64,000 nucleotides of DNA, taken from Camarhynchus parvulus (lineage: Eukaryota > Chordata > Aves > Passeriformes > Thraupidae). The notes beneath the pieces were generated by a model, which was given only the letters and a program-made list of their open reading frames with translations, did not search any database and was not told where the DNA came from. Positions 48,561-62,100 of this stretch are shown here, in pieces. The stretch lies in NCBI RefSeq assembly GCF_901933205.1, contig NC_044590.1, forward strand, positions 5,471,501 through 5,535,500, in the 5' to 3' direction. Made by a program: the position numbers and the translations under genes. The number at the start of each line of letters is the position of its first letter. The first letter of the stretch is position 1.

Positions 48561-51500
48561 CCAGCCACTCTCTGCCTTCCATTGCTGAGCCAGTGCTGCA
48601 GCACTGCTCTTTGAAAAGCAACCAAAAAACAGGGAAAGAGATTATTCTAAGTCACTGGTGTTGTCCAGAGATGCCTTACCTGGTCTGGATCTGAGCAGAA
48701 TCTTCCTCATCAGAAAGAGGAAAGACCCTGTACAAAACTGGGGAATGAATGCTCCTGCCAGTGAGGCATGGGGCTGATTTATAATGGAAAAGGGACTAAT
48801 TGGTGTGTCAGGAACAGGACAGGGATCAGCTGAAGAGAGACACAGAAGTTACCTTCTCCTTCCACTTCTGTACCACAAAATCAGGCTGAGCGACTTCTAA
48901 GGGTAACAAGAGGAGGGATCACATCCTAAAACTGCTGTGTAGTACAGCCAGGCTGAGGCTGTCCCACCAAACCCCTATTGTGCCTGTGCCTATGAAGCAG
49001 AGATTGGAGTTGAACTGCTGCAGTGAACTTGCTTGTGCTTCACACATGCACGCTCAAGAGGATTCTCTTTTTTCTTTCCTCTTCTTAAAGCTGGGAGACA
49101 TTTTTTTTTCAGATCCATCTTTTTGGAGCGCAAAGCGGGAGAAAAAGGAATGTTCCTTTGGGGCTTTGCTGAATTAAACCCCTTCGTGAGCATCCTTCAG
49201 ATCTGGATGTTTGGCACCTCCTTGCATCTTCCCCATGGCTTCTCTGAAGCTGCACCCATGATAGATGCTTAACATGCTGTAATGCATATTCCTGTGTAAT
49301 GACTTTGGTGGGGCCATTACCATGAGTTACACCAGTGACAGATTGATACTTAAGTCAGTATATGTTTGCATAATATCTGTCTGCGTTCCCACGTAGCCCC
49401 CCATTACCAGTGCACATAATGACTGCACTGAGAGCCACATGACTGCTGGGTTCAGCCCTAGTCCCTGCCACTTATTGCCATGGCACCCAGCACTGAATCA
49501 CTGAGGGTGTTTAAACAGGCAGGCATTAATTTATAGAGTAAATCATTACGAAATGGAGGAAATAAGTGACTATCATTGGCACTGATTTGATCTAATGGAG
49601 CCTCACAGTAAATTGTTAATATTCTCCCAGTGTTTTTCTTTTTTTTTAATGAGAAAACCAAACAAAAATATAAACCTTTGTTCAACTTGCCCCGTACATT
49701 GCCAGGTGTGATGTACAAATCCAACTCACCTCCTCCTTGCTGCTTCTTCAGCTGGGGACAGGCTCTCCTCCTTGAGGTTTCAGTAGAGACTCAGTAACCT
49801 GAAATTTGGAGGAAAACATATTTATTGCTCTCTCCTACTCTGCCCTTTCCCTTTCTTGTCTGGGAGAAGGCAGCTTTTGGTTCACTGGAGTGGAAGTTGG
49901 CTGTCCATTTCCTGATGGCAGCAAAGAGCAGACTCCCATCTGGTTGATGCAGATGCCACTGTTTTGACTTTATCCAGGTGGTCACCCAGCAAACCCTGTT
50001 GTGCCTAATTATTTAAGAGGGTTGTGAAACACTAGGTGATTTTATATACCATATGTGCTAGAAAACATAAGCATGAAGATGCTGCGACTTAATGATGTGG
50101 CAACTTCAGCTCAGAATCTTCCATGTTTTATGGCTTAAATCTGACCTTTCCCTTTCCTGTAATGCACTTTGTAGCATTTAGCATGAAAGAAGAGCAAACA
50201 GAATTGGAGATGGGGAGGTTATCAGCAGCAGTTACAGAGCCATCCTCCACCCTCCACTGAGATAAAGCACTTGACTTATTTTAGAATATCCACCCTAGCA
50301 GGAAGAAGGCAAGAGAAGAGAGGGGAGAGTCTGTCTGTTAAGTAGAATTTCAAGATTTGGAGTTCAGAGACTTTCTTCACGGTGTTAGAGCAAATCACAG
50401 ACCTCCTTCCTCAGAGAAAAATAACAACACACAGGGTCTCCTGCTCTGATAATTAATTAATTTATTTTTAACCCGTGTAGTTTGTTGCTTTGACTTCTCA
50501 AACAATGGGAAGGTACAAGGAGAGAAGGATAATAAATTGCATTCCCTCCTTTTTGCCATCACATGAAACCTTGAGGGACTGTTCAGCAAGCTGGAGCTCT
50601 TATCTGCCTTTGGGCGATCTCATTATCAAACCTTCATTTTGCTCCCCAGCAGGAGAGATGGCCTGCAATGTATGATAACCTCTACTTATGAAACTCACAC
50701 TCCAGAAATCTCTGATAATAGGCCAGCTAAAATGGAAAAACCAAAGAGCAGGCACCAGGTTTTCAGCCACCAATATAGACTACACACACACACAGAGGCA
50801 GGTACCAACACATATACATGTTTTTAGTTTTTATTTATATTTCTATGCACCAAGCCCATTCTGATGGCACCTCCAAGAATTTAAACCACAAATCTAATAG
50901 GAATAATATTTTCCAGCATACCTGAAATAGTATTTTCAAATAAGCCTGTACAATATAGGAGCCTGTATCCCATCTCCCAGAAAGGTCAGTGAAATCAGTG
51001 GGAATTATAACCTATCTAACCTGCTCAGGTGTTTCTATAAATCCCATTAAACACTTATTTAAAGACAGTTGAAAATATGAGCTGCAGGAACAGAAGTAGT
51101 TCCTGGGGGTAGAAAGAAAAAGAGGAGAAGAGGGATAAAGATAATCAAGTTCCTTAAGCACTTGGGCAGCTTGATTAATACAATGTATGAATACATGATA
51201 GAGTATTTTTTATTATTTTTTTAATTACTTTCCTATCTTGATGGCACTGTCCAGTTAATCCTTCATCCTCCAAATCCCCCACTTCTGAACCCTGCATCTC
51301 TCTATAGATCACTGAGGAATAAATGGGTTTGCGGCTCTCCCAGTGCAACTCCCTTCTGGATATGGGCTGCAGAAGGTAAGAGAATGAGATTTGTGGAGTT
51401 CAGCTGCAAATCCCAGAATTCCTGCCCATTTTTTCCTGGTTAAGGCTGTGTATCCTACAAGTCTCCATGCCCAGCAAAGAGCTCCAGTTGACAGGGGGCT

Positions 51501-52545
51501 ATGAGGGCACAGGCATAGCCCACACCCAACGCCTGCTCATCCCAGTGTGGGAAGGTGAAGCCTTGGGTCATGTACCAAAGGTAAGGAGGATTTTTTGAGA
51601 CGGGAGAGGTCTCCAGAAGGACTCCCCTGCATACACAGCCCCACTATTCCATACATTCCCTCTCGCAGGGCTGCGTTTCCCAGCTCCATGAGCTCCCACC
51701 AAGAGCAGCTGCTCTGCCATGGAGCAGCTTTGGTGCTCTCCACAGGCAGGGGATTAGGTCATGGGAATCAGCTACAGCTCAGCATCCCTTGGCCATCCCC
51801 ATCCTGCTGCCATGCCAGATCTTCCTTATCATAACCTGAGAAACCCAGACTGTGAACTTAATTTTTATCTCCTTTTGTTCTGTACCACTGGGAGATGTTC
51901 TGGAACACAGAAAGTGGAGTGAAGGTAAAACACCAGGAAGCATCCACAGTCCACCCCCTCTGTTTTTGTTTCTACTTTCCTATCAGTAAAAAAATCCACC
52001 AAGAGTCATCTGGTCTCCCTCACTTGTGCAGGAAATGCAAAAAATATATTTGCTCTTGTAAAGCCTCCCTAGGCATAGCACACTGCTGCAAATATGATAA
52101 CACTTTTAATTATATTTTAATATATCATACAGATTATATTTTCAATATCTTATAAATCAGCCTGAAAATCCCAGCTAGTGAGAAAATAAAGGCAAAGAAC
52201 AAAAAAATTAAGATATAAAGCAATTTTTCTTATGAAGGCTAAATAGGTCTTATTTCCAAATTTCCTTCAAATGGAAACAAATAGGAGAAAATAATAATAA
52301 AAAGCTGCAGTGAGGCATGTGGTTACCTGAACAGACCTTGTTGGGATTGTTTGCTCTTGCTGAATGAAAGAGTAAAAGTGAGAGGGTTCCCCACATTTTT
52401 CTGCACTGGACCTTGGGCACACGCTCATCTGGGGGCTCATCACATTTCTCAAACAAGCAGAGGCAGGAAGGGAAAGGGAGCTCTCTTATCTCAGGGCTCC
52501 CAATGCAGGGAGAGCTCATCCACCCGTGCATTGGGAAGGGAATCA
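48561..52545. other. Spacer, no gene supported; one enhancer-like sub-block
   Basis: The part at 49265-49445 (GCTGTAATGCATATTCC, TGGGGCCATTACCATG, TATGTTTGCATAATATC) has the same complex, motif-rich texture as the candidate enhancers elsewhere. A short (CA)n run lies at about 50782-50794, and AT-rich DNA occupies 50440-50475 and 52080-52260. No exon was recognised. Confidence 0.5.
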
Positions 52546-52697
52546 TTGCCCATTTCCCATCCCTAGAATTGCTCCAGGTCACGTTGCTTGGAACAACCTG
52601 GTCGAGTGGAAGGTGTCTCTGCCCAAGGCAGGGGACTTGGAATGAGATGAGTCTTAAGGACCTTTCCAGTCCAAGCAGTTCTGGGATTCTCTGATTC
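52546..52697 (+). mobile_element. CR1 LINE 3' end fragment, diverged
   Basis: CATTTCCCATCCCTAGAATT, GCTTGGAACAACCTGG, TCGAGTGGAAGGTGTCTC, GCCCAAGGCAGGGGACTTGG, AATGAGATGAGTCTTAAGG, CCTTTCCAGTCCAAGCAG, then TTCTGGGATTCTCTGATTCC. This is the CR1 3' end with many substitutions and a shortened GGCCAGGTTGGATGGGGCTT segment. The diagnostic tail has changed from ATTCTATG to ATTCTCTG. No coding sequence is present. Confidence 0.9.
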
Positions 52698-53189
52698 CTG
52701 TGGTCAGGCTGTGGATCATTATCACCACACCCACCAGGAGGGTGACCAGGAACCAGCCCACACTTACTCACACCGAATGATTGTATTATTTTATTAGATT
52801 AGAGGCTCTGATTTCCAGTGCCAACGAATCCGGTGCTTCTCATAAATAACACATATCCTCTTAAAAGAAGTTCAGGTTTTCTTTAATGAAAACCAGAATC
52901 ACCCTAAAATAGCCAAGGCAGAAGGCAGATCTGTCTGGGCAGATTGTTAAGGAGGCCTCGTGAAGACAGCAATTTGATCAATGAAGTCAAGTGTACTGCA
53001 AATGAACAGAGGTCTTTCGTATGGAAATGGGTGAGGAAACAGGTGGCAGTGAAAGCAGACCCCTTCTCACAGAGCTTTTTGAGGTCTTCTCAGCTGTTGT
53101 TTTACATGAGATGAAAAAATGAAATCTAAAAACCAGGGCAGTAGACCTCTACACCCTGAAACTTCGAGTCATATTGCACAAGGGGCATG

Positions 53190-53345
53190 GTGGTGAGAAT
53201 AGTTCCAAGCAGAAGGGTGGGCAGGGAGCCATGTTGTGGGAGTTTTGTGTTCCCCTTGGGATGCCTTTGGCAGATGCAGTGTGCCTGGAGCTCTGGGCTT
53301 TGTGGTTTAAAAACCCTAACCCTAGGTGTAACCCTAATCCTAGCT
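53190..53345 (+). mobile_element. Unclassified LTR-like repeat with telomere-type segment (copy B)
   Basis: From 53236 to 53328 this matches the reverse complement of 31276-31365 at about nine of ten positions by eye. It includes the shared landmarks AGTTTTGTG, CCCCTTGGGATGCC, GTGCCTGGAGCTCTGGGC and TTTAAAAACCCTAACCCTAGG. The TATA-like word TTTAAAAA is at 53306-53313. Downstream the copies part: here the telomeric array is short and is followed by GCTGAGGTATAAATATG, not by AATAAA. Outer limits are uncertain; the element may extend past 53345. No gag, pol or env-like sequence is adjacent. Confidence 0.55.
53311..53343 (-). repeat. Short telomere-like segment (CCCTAA on plus strand)
   Basis: The plus strand reads AAACCCTAACCCTAGG, then TGTAACCCTAATCCTAG: about four CCCTAA-type hexamers with one break. 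It corresponds to the array in the 31.2-kb copy but lacks the 24-bp amplification, and its orientation is inverted relative to that copy. Confidence 0.85.
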
Positions 53346-56119
53346 GAGGTATAAATATGTGCAATGGGGGGAGGCTATTGCCAATTTTATAGGTGGGGAG
53401 GGAGCCATTGCCAGAGTGCAGTTGGCTTTCTGGGAGCTGGAAGGAGACCTATGTCATGCTCCTTTTCCTCTTCCATGGAAAGGGCTGGTAATTATCTCTT
53501 CCTTCCTGTAGAAATGTTACAACAAATATGGCTGTCACCTTTCATTGCTGCATGGTGAACAAAAGGAACAAAGAGAACAAAAGAAAGAGTGGTTTTGCTT
53601 ACCTGGTCTCGTGAGTGCCTGGGTATGTGTGAGTCAGGAGTAAAGGGGAGAGTGTATTTATATTATTTACTGGATAAGGTGATCTGGGTGACTGTCTAAA
53701 AATTTATTTAAGGTTTTTTGACTAATTAAAAATTATTCTTTGGGAAAATCCTTCTCTCTTTCTTGGCATCCCACCCTTAGGTTTCTTGGCTTAAAATAGA
53801 ACTTGTTTGAAAGGCAAAAAATGCAATCATGTCTCCCTAACTTCCATCATGCAGAGCACAAATATTCGCTTTCTCTTTTTCCCCCATTTGACTTCCTGGT
53901 AGTGGCCAGATTTCTGAATTCATTTTAATGACCAATGTCTTATGAAGTTGGAAAATAAGGCAAAGGAATTTGTGTAAATAAAAGTACTTAGAAACTTTGG
54001 TGTGCATGTTAGTTCCTTCCCTCTGAAGTCACCCTCAATGCTTCTCCTTCTATGCAGACAAGATAAAATGGAGAATGTTCAATACTCCTAATCACTTAGA
54101 ATATCTAATCTGAGACACGGCCAGCTCAGAGTCCAGCTCTATGCCTGTGTATTTTTTTTTTTGCATGGCTCCCAGGTGCTTTTCCTGCCTAAATGAACAG
54201 ACACTTTGATTTGCCAAACTGTTATTATAGGGAAAAAAAAATAAATTAGAAGGTTCACAGTGTTCACACTGACTGCAAAATTATTTCCTGAGTTGCAGAG
54301 AGAACACTTTGCACTCATCTGTCTGAAGTCTGGCAGCAAATGGAAAATTACAGTGTAAGCAAAATTCCCCCTGGCAACTGTCTACGTATGAAATATCAAA
54401 CTCTAGAAAGGACTAAAAAACACAGGTCACAACATGGAAGGACCCCAGAGAAGAGTCTTGCCTCTCCCTTTCTCTGGTAAGAGGCTTTGCTGAGATCTAG
54501 GAGTGACAAATTCACTTCTGCTATATCCCAAATCCCATGCTTAGTCTTCCATGATGTTTTTTGTAACTTTTGCATATCCTGCTCTTTTTGATGGACATGG
54601 TGGTGCTGTCACTTCTCCTTCCCAGGGCTCTGGTCCCTGATGGTGTCTGTTGCAGCCACGTGGGTTTGCTACCAAGATCCAACTCACAGAGACCCAGCTC
54701 TGTGCTGATATCTGCACCAGACACACACTTGGGGATGTGCCTCCCCACAGCACCACTGAAAAATTAGCCCCACAAGGTCCTGCAGTCTCAAACTTCCCAA
54801 ACAACTCCTGCCTTTAACTCCTCCCCAGAATTTCACAGGTGTCAGGATGCTGCATGTTGCTCTGGAATTTCAGGTCAACTGTACTGATATAAAAATATCT
54901 AAATATCTCAGAGCTACAGTGGCTCCATATAAGCCTGGATATGATTTAGGAGAAGCTCAGCCAGCCCAGAAAATGCATTTTTCCAGCACTCTGGACAATC
55001 TGTACCCACTGGCACGGGGAGAGCTGGGTTCTCTCCCAGTATTACACACAAACCTTGTGCAGACACACAAGTGTCATGAGGCAATGCTCAGCTGCAAACT
55101 CTTCCTGATGGGCATTTCTGCACTGGGAGAAGGTGTGGACACATCCCAATTAGGACCTCAGGGGCTTTAGCTGTGGGATAAAGCATCTGCAAGTCCATCC
55201 CTGTCAGAAGTGAATAACTAGAAACTGGTAGAAAAAAAGAATTAAAATAAAGGACATTGATGAAAAATGAGATATTTCTGATTTGTCACTCTCTGCTCTT
55301 ATCTGATCTCAGCCTGTTCTAACAGGCACCTTCTTGTCACTAGCCCCAATGACATCAATTGAGTGGGAGTGCAAAGCATCAACATTACTTGTGAGAACAA
55401 TCCAGTTAGGGAAGGTTGCTCTGCTGGTAATATTAGAATCAAAACATTCAAATGCACAGACAGAGAGGCTAACAATTCAATTTATGCTGTGAATGCTGAA
55501 CAGCACATTAAGCAAATCAGTTCAGACGGCTCTGGGTTGTTCATGTTTGAAGAAGATCAGAAACAAAATTTCCAATCCTGTACCACATCTAAATACTCGA
55601 GAGGAAGCTCTAAAACCTTCACTACTGATATATTTATTTTTCTGCATTTCCCTCAGCTCATTGGTCTTTTACTGCTGCCCTATGGTCCATAGGGAACTGC
55701 TGTGGTCCTTCCCAGAAGAAATACCAAGTTTTCCATGTGGTTACACCTCATGTAATGGGGCATTTTAGAGGTGTTAATGGTAATATTTTCCCAAATATTC
55801 TTCTGTCTTAGATCACCCACAATGCAATATGCAATAAACCTTCCTGCAAGAGCTTGCCATTTCCCCTACAAGCCCAGATTTCCAAAGGACTGCAAATTTC
55901 CAAAGCTGCAAACACCCATTCCAAGGATTTATGAAGAGCTTTAAGCAAGTTGTTATCTAACCACAGCAGGTCATATGATGCAAACTGACCCACGAGTGCC
56001 TGAAGGTGCTGCTCCACCTCTGACACATTGCTTTGAGCCCTTCCTTCCATGATGGACTCAATCTTGGAAGAAAGTCTCAAAATATTCCTGGACTCAGTGT
56101 TAAACCCCTGACTTTACAG
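53346..56119. other. Spacer, no gene recognised
   Basis: A T-rich run at 54150-54162 and an A-rich run at 54232-54245 are the only simple sequences. Open frames reach 109 codons (55363-55692, plus strand) with no recognisable domain. Part of 53346-53600 may still belong to the LTR-like element, but no second copy is available to define it. Confidence 0.5.
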
Positions 56120-56170
56120 GGCATGAATCTGTGTGGGTCCCTTCCAACTCAGGATATTCTGTGATTTTAT
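56120..56170 (+). mobile_element. Short CR1 LINE 3' tail
   Basis: GGCATGAATCTGTGTGGGTCC, CTTCCAACTCAGGATATTC and TGTGATTTTAT match the tail of the CR1 subtype that ends GTGGGTCCCTTCCAACTCAG, then GATATTCTATGATTCTAT. It is about 50 bases long and extremely 5'-truncated. Its subtype appears to be the same as the copy at 37153-37207. Confidence 0.85.
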
Positions 56171-59100
56171 ATTTATATATCTATAAAAAATACTGGACAT
56201 GACCAGCCAGCTGGATACATGCATGAGAACAACCCCTACAGCAAGAGACCTGGGTGACTGCAATTTCATAGCTGAAAACATCTCTTTCTAAAAGCTTGAA
56301 GAGATGGAAGAAAGGGTCCAAAGCAGAGCTGTGGAGCCAGCAGGGCTGGAGGCAGCACAGCCATCCCCCGAGCTGGCAGTGCCACCGTGTCCCCCGGTGC
56401 TCTGCGCTCCCAGGTAGGGCTAATTAGCTCTTGTTGAGCAGCACATTAGCACAGCAATGCAGACTTTCCCGAGAACCCCAGCTTGCTTGGAGCTACACTG
56501 TGCCACTTACAAATGTTTTAAGATTCATTAACCTCCCTCTGCACTCCCCAGCTACAGAGACAATATATCAGGAGAGGAAACCTGCAGCAGTGGTGAGACA
56601 GACAGGGTGATAATTTCTCACCCGTTCTCCTCTCCTCTGCTCTAACACACTCCAGATAATCACACCCAGAGCTAGATCAGACAGGGACAAAATTAACTGG
56701 AGCTGGAACTCGGGCCTCACATGTTTCTTGCTTGTATCTACACAAGGCATGGTGACCCTTCCCCATCTGTCACCTTGTCCCCGTGTCAGCCCCACTCTCT
56801 GACAGCCCAGCCTGGGGTGCTGCAGGCTGAAAGGACATTGAGGCACTGATGGTTCTGTGCTGTTCTCCAGGGCTGTGGGGGTAAGCCTGCACCAGGTGAC
56901 ATGAGCATCTCCAACCCCATTTATCCAGCTCCTGTTTGTGTTCCCATGCTGGCGTGGAAATTCAAGTTGCCTTCCCCCTATGTCTCCCTCTCTTTCCGAA
57001 ACTCGAAATAATCAGTCCCTGCACTTTAACCATCTCTACAGCATTGCTATTCAGTAATTTATGTTTTAAATTTATGGAGAATATTACCGGGAAAAAATGA
57101 GCCTGGTAATGAATTCTGTATATTTTCTTTTTTCACAAAAAGTCTTTGAAAAACAAGTTTTCTTTGGTCAAAATGCAATCCCCTCAATTTCATCAAGGTT
57201 ACTAAGAATTATACAGGTGTACTGTGGTGTTCTGGACCTGAATTAATAGTGACTCATTTGACACATACTACTTAGTTAACCTAGGTAGGGTATTACTTTC
57301 TTATCTAACTACATTAATTGATTCTACATCACTTAATAGCTCAATAGCTTATCAGGTTACTTCACTCACTAGACAAGCTAAATGTCTGGAGGCAATTAGA
57401 GTGTCATTCTCTGTAATAACAAGTTTCTTTGAGAAGTTGCTGATGAGGTTCTTTATTACACAGATTATAAAACGTATCTTCATACTGTTATAAATATAGG
57501 TACAAATTGAAATGACTTACCAGGAGTCCCACTTCCCTAGCAACCAGGCAGATTTTAGACTCATTTTAGGAATGGTTGCTTTCTCCCCTTCCTCCCCCCT
57601 CCCCAAAGCTCTCTCCTGCCTTCCTTGTGATGTGTGTCCAATTTTCTGTCACTCAGAGGTGATCTATGACCACGGAGGAGCTGTCAGCAGGTCCCTTGCA
57701 GTTTGCCATTCTCAATGCTCAGCTCATCCCCAGGATGTCACCTCTGGGACCCTGAGCTCTGCACTGGAGTTTAATTATGGCTGCTGCTCTCCGTGGCTGC
57801 CACTGACACCAGGAGTGCAGAGCCAGAGAGGAGCTCTGTCCTTTCACACTTCCATACCCCAACAGCTGTGCCCTCCAGGAGCACGGACACAAATTCCCTG
57901 CCTTGCCCCAGCTGAAGGTCTGCTCTGTTTTCCACCCCATTCCTCCCACTTCAGCTTTGTTACCTGGTTCATTTCTCACCTATGTGCCATTAAACAGGGA
58001 TGGAGAGTCCTCTCTCTGCATTCCCAAATACACCTTGGTGCTCAACAGAAACATGAAAGCATTTTGCTTACCCCTGCATGCATTCAAACAGTAAAAAATG
58101 CTTCTTTCCATGGATTAAATTAATAGCATTTAAAATTAAGTGAAAGATCATTAAATTCATTTGTTAAACTGATTACAAAGATGAATGATATGGGAGAAAG
58201 AGCCAAAACCCAATACCTTTTGTGCTATCCCCAAACCTGCATCCACTCCACAAAGCCTAAATTAGTATTTTCTTATCCCAAATTAATGTCAAATTTGGGA
58301 AGCAAAGAAAGTGGGCTGAAGGGGGGAGTGGGGTTGTAAGAGATGGGATTTGGGCTCTGTTGATTTCAGCACTGTGCAAAAGGGACATTCAAGACTCCCA
58401 GGAATGGGGGAGAAGCATGATTTTAAAGGAAAAACCTGACTGTGTTTTTTCTTCTTGCCCTTCTAAACCTTGCTGTTTCTCAGCCATCTCCTGTGGCCAG
58501 GCAGGTGGCTGAAACTGCCATTAGTTGTGCTCTTTTTTCTGGTTCTTTAGGAATGTCTTTGTGGTCACTGCCAGAAAAGCCGCAGGAGCGATGGGAAGAT
58601 GGAAAAACTGGTAGAAGTGAGGCAGAGTGTGAATGGATATTCCCTGTGATCCTGGTTTAAAGGAGAGGAATCCCTGTGTCCCTGCACAGAGGGAAAAATC
58701 GTGATCTTGTCTGGGTTCCTGATGGCTGTCCAGTGGAATGGTGACTTTTCCATCCCACATGGAGGCTTTGCATGCAAGGAAAACCAGCAGCCCATGACTC
58801 TGGGATGGGCAAGAGAGGAAGGCAAGGCCAGGTCATGTTCTAAACATTCATCTTCTCCACTGGCATCAGCCCCTCTACACCACAGATCCACATCTCTCTT
58901 CAAAAAGCAGTTCCTGTAGGCTCAGAGTATGGTTGGGGAAACTGTGTTTTGCTTTTAAGCCCCTGATTCTCATACTTTTCATAGAAACTCCCTGCTGAGT
59001 TGGAGGATAAAGATAGAGCATCGTTAGGAGATGTTGTCCTGAGCAGCAGCTCCTTTGCCCAGCAGCTCCCATTGCTCTGGAAGCACCTGGGCTCTGAGCC

Positions 59101-62100
59101 TTCAGGAAGGAGCCTGCAAGGCACAAAAGCAGCCTCCAAACAATGCTACAGGAGCTGCAGCCGCCCTGTTTGTTTCCTGTGTCTCCCATCTCTGGCATTC
59201 GAGATGTTCAGTAATTTTCAGAGGACAAACAAACAAAACCCTGGCGGTTCCCTTTAAACAGCCGGCAGCACCCACGGCTCGTTGATATTCACCAGCCAGA
59301 GATGTCTGCTACCTCAGAACAATTAGTCTAAAATATTTATCAGAAATAAGTGTTGGGGTTTTTTGTCCAAGTTTTTGAAGTTATGAGGCCTCAGATGGGA
59401 TTAATGGAAATTTTAATTAAGATATGGAAATAAGCTGCTTTCTCCCTGTCTCTCTGAGACTGCAGGGAGTTCACATTATCCTCAACAGCATGTCTCAACC
59501 TGCTGGGGGAACCATTTGCAAGATGACTTTGTTTTTAAGTTCACCTTAGACAGGATGTTTAGCTGGGAATTTGATGTGAACCCCAAGTCCATAGCTGCAA
59601 AGGGCTGCTCTGCCCCCAAGTACACATCCCCCTGCTCCCTTCCACAGCCAGAATCATGAACCCTTTTCCCACTGCAGGCACAAGCTTTCCTGAAGGAGGG
59701 GGAGGGATTAAAATCCTTTTAGATGTTTTCTGACAGGCATCCTGGCCATCAGGCTGATTAGCTGGGCTCCATTTATAAGGAGAAGATAAACAGAAAGGAG
59801 AATTGAGGGGGCAGCAGCTGAGCAGAGGAGCCCAGGCTGCCATGGGGCTGTCTGGAGGAGCATCCCAGAGGAGCAGGGCTCTGCTCCAGCACTCTCCAGG
59901 CCTGTGCTGCTGCAGACAGGACCCTGATGAGGCTGATGCAGAAGCAGATTTGAAGCACCAATGATTTTAGGTCTGATTTTAGTCTCTGACTTCATTCACC
60001 AGGCACAGTGCAAATGCCCAACACCACCAGGGTGAGCGCCCTCCTGTCAAACACTGCTGCTACCCTTGGGAAAACATTTATTTTTGGGATGTTCGCTCTC
60101 CTTACACTGCAGTATTGCTAAGAATGTGTACTGAGCTTTTTTTTATTTTCCTTGGAGGCAAAGGATTTTAATTTGAGCCTTGGAGAAATTTTGGCCTCTG
60201 GTGTTTGAAGATTTCCCTGGAAATCAGGAAGCCAAGTAGGCTGAGCAGTTAGATTTTTGCACAGAACAGAAATTTTGCCTTGCATGGAGACGTTGTCTCA
60301 AAATATTGAGGAAAGCTGTCTGCAGGAACTGTCTGGAAGCTTTTCTGCTTCTCTTCCTCCTTTAGTCTCTATAGATAAACCTCACTTTTCCCAGTCTAAT
60401 GATGAGGGAAACTGAAGCACATAGGCCCCTACATTTTCCTTAGAGAACTATATTTTTGGATGCTTTGGCTTTCAATGCACTAAACATTTGTATTTCTAGC
60501 TGAGCTCAGCATGAGAAGAAGATTTAAGAGAAGGATATTTTAAGTCTGTTTCAAAAGGTAATGAAAAATATCTGATAAAAGTATTTCAAGTCATTCATAT
60601 AATTTTGCACCCTGTGGAATCACACTTAGATACCTATTGATATGGATAAAGGTATCTTGTTTATGGGAAACAAATCTCATTCTCAAAGCTGTTAAAGCAA
60701 TAGAAGCACATCTGAATGTGCTGTGAATAACTTATTTCATGTGAGCATCACAAAATAACTCTTGAGCATTAATTAATCAAATACTGAAATGTAAGAATGA
60801 GTTATATGAGCATTTCTCTACCAAATCCATCTTACTGACAAGGGGGAACTGAAAGGCATGGAATGACTTGTCCAGGGTCTCCCACAAGTCCACAGCAAGA
60901 CTAAAACTGAAATCTGGCCATTCTTTTTCTCTTTCTTCCAAACTGGGGACTGTCCTCCTGCTGTGGGAACAAAGGAAAAAGGAAAAAAGGAAAAGAAATA
61001 GATGCATTAAGGATGCCCAGATGTTCTGGACACGGGGGGCATAGGTCAAATCTGAGATCCTATTTCAAAATCTAGAGAAAATTACCTTTCCAATGACATG
61101 TGGCACGACCTTCAACTCCTAATAGTGTAGGAGCAGTCCATTTCTGAAGGTTTGCATCATGCATTTTACATTCCGGATCTCTAAATCATCTCTTATGATT
61201 TACTTACTTCTCCCCTATAATGAACACTATTTTTCTGCTGTATCTCTCTCTCTTTTTTTTTTTTTTCTATGTGGGCTGCATCCTGCTACACCCTGCTTTT
61301 CAAAAGCACATGAAAAAATCTCAAAGCACAAAACTGACATTTAATGCAAGGCTGGGGTATAGTTGCTGATTACTGCTTGCGTGTGTGTTTTGTACAAAAC
61401 AGGCAGACAGACTGCAGAAGGCTGGGAGGCATTAAGCAGAGATGATTTTGAGGGGATCTCAACCAAATTAAACTTTTTTTTTTCGAGTAAAGCCCAGCAG
61501 GGGATAACAAAAATTAGGGTTGGATTTACTAAAAATGAAGTGCTCTGGTGATTAAAAAATGGTTGGCTGCAAAATCCCAAACTGCATTTGATTGTGAAAC
61601 AGCACCAAGCCAAGATAGGGCAGCTTTAATAAATTGTGTTGCTAATTACAAATATTTCATAGTATCTCCATTTAGACAATAAGGAAGGAACTGTTTAATG
61701 ACAATTTATTAGTGCATGTGCACAGATATACTGTATTTTAATCTTCTTTTTATTTCTTCTTTTTTTCCAATTGGTTCTTCCAAATAGGAAAAAAAATTAT
61801 AATCGTTATCTAAGCTCTTGACTTCCCTTGACTTAATTGCAATCTAAGCCCACTTCTAATCTAGACAGATCACAGTTGCACAATTTGGAGTTTAATTTGA
61901 ACCCCCAGTGAATACATGTGCAGAGACTGGAGGGTTTGTGTGTGCACACATTTGTGTGCTCAGTGCTTTGAACGTGCCCTTTTTTCCCCCACCAAAAAGA
62001 AAACCAAGCAGGGAAATGTCTCTCTGTATTTTCACTATTAGCACACGCAGCATCTGCCCGCCCGCCAGGACTGCAGCTTTCTGAAGGATCAGGATTTTTT

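Noticed and set aside
57512..58123. 203-codon plus-strand frame as a gene
   Set aside because: Composition-driven content, no domain, overlapping antiparallel frames; vertebrate intergenic DNA of this length yields such frames by chance.
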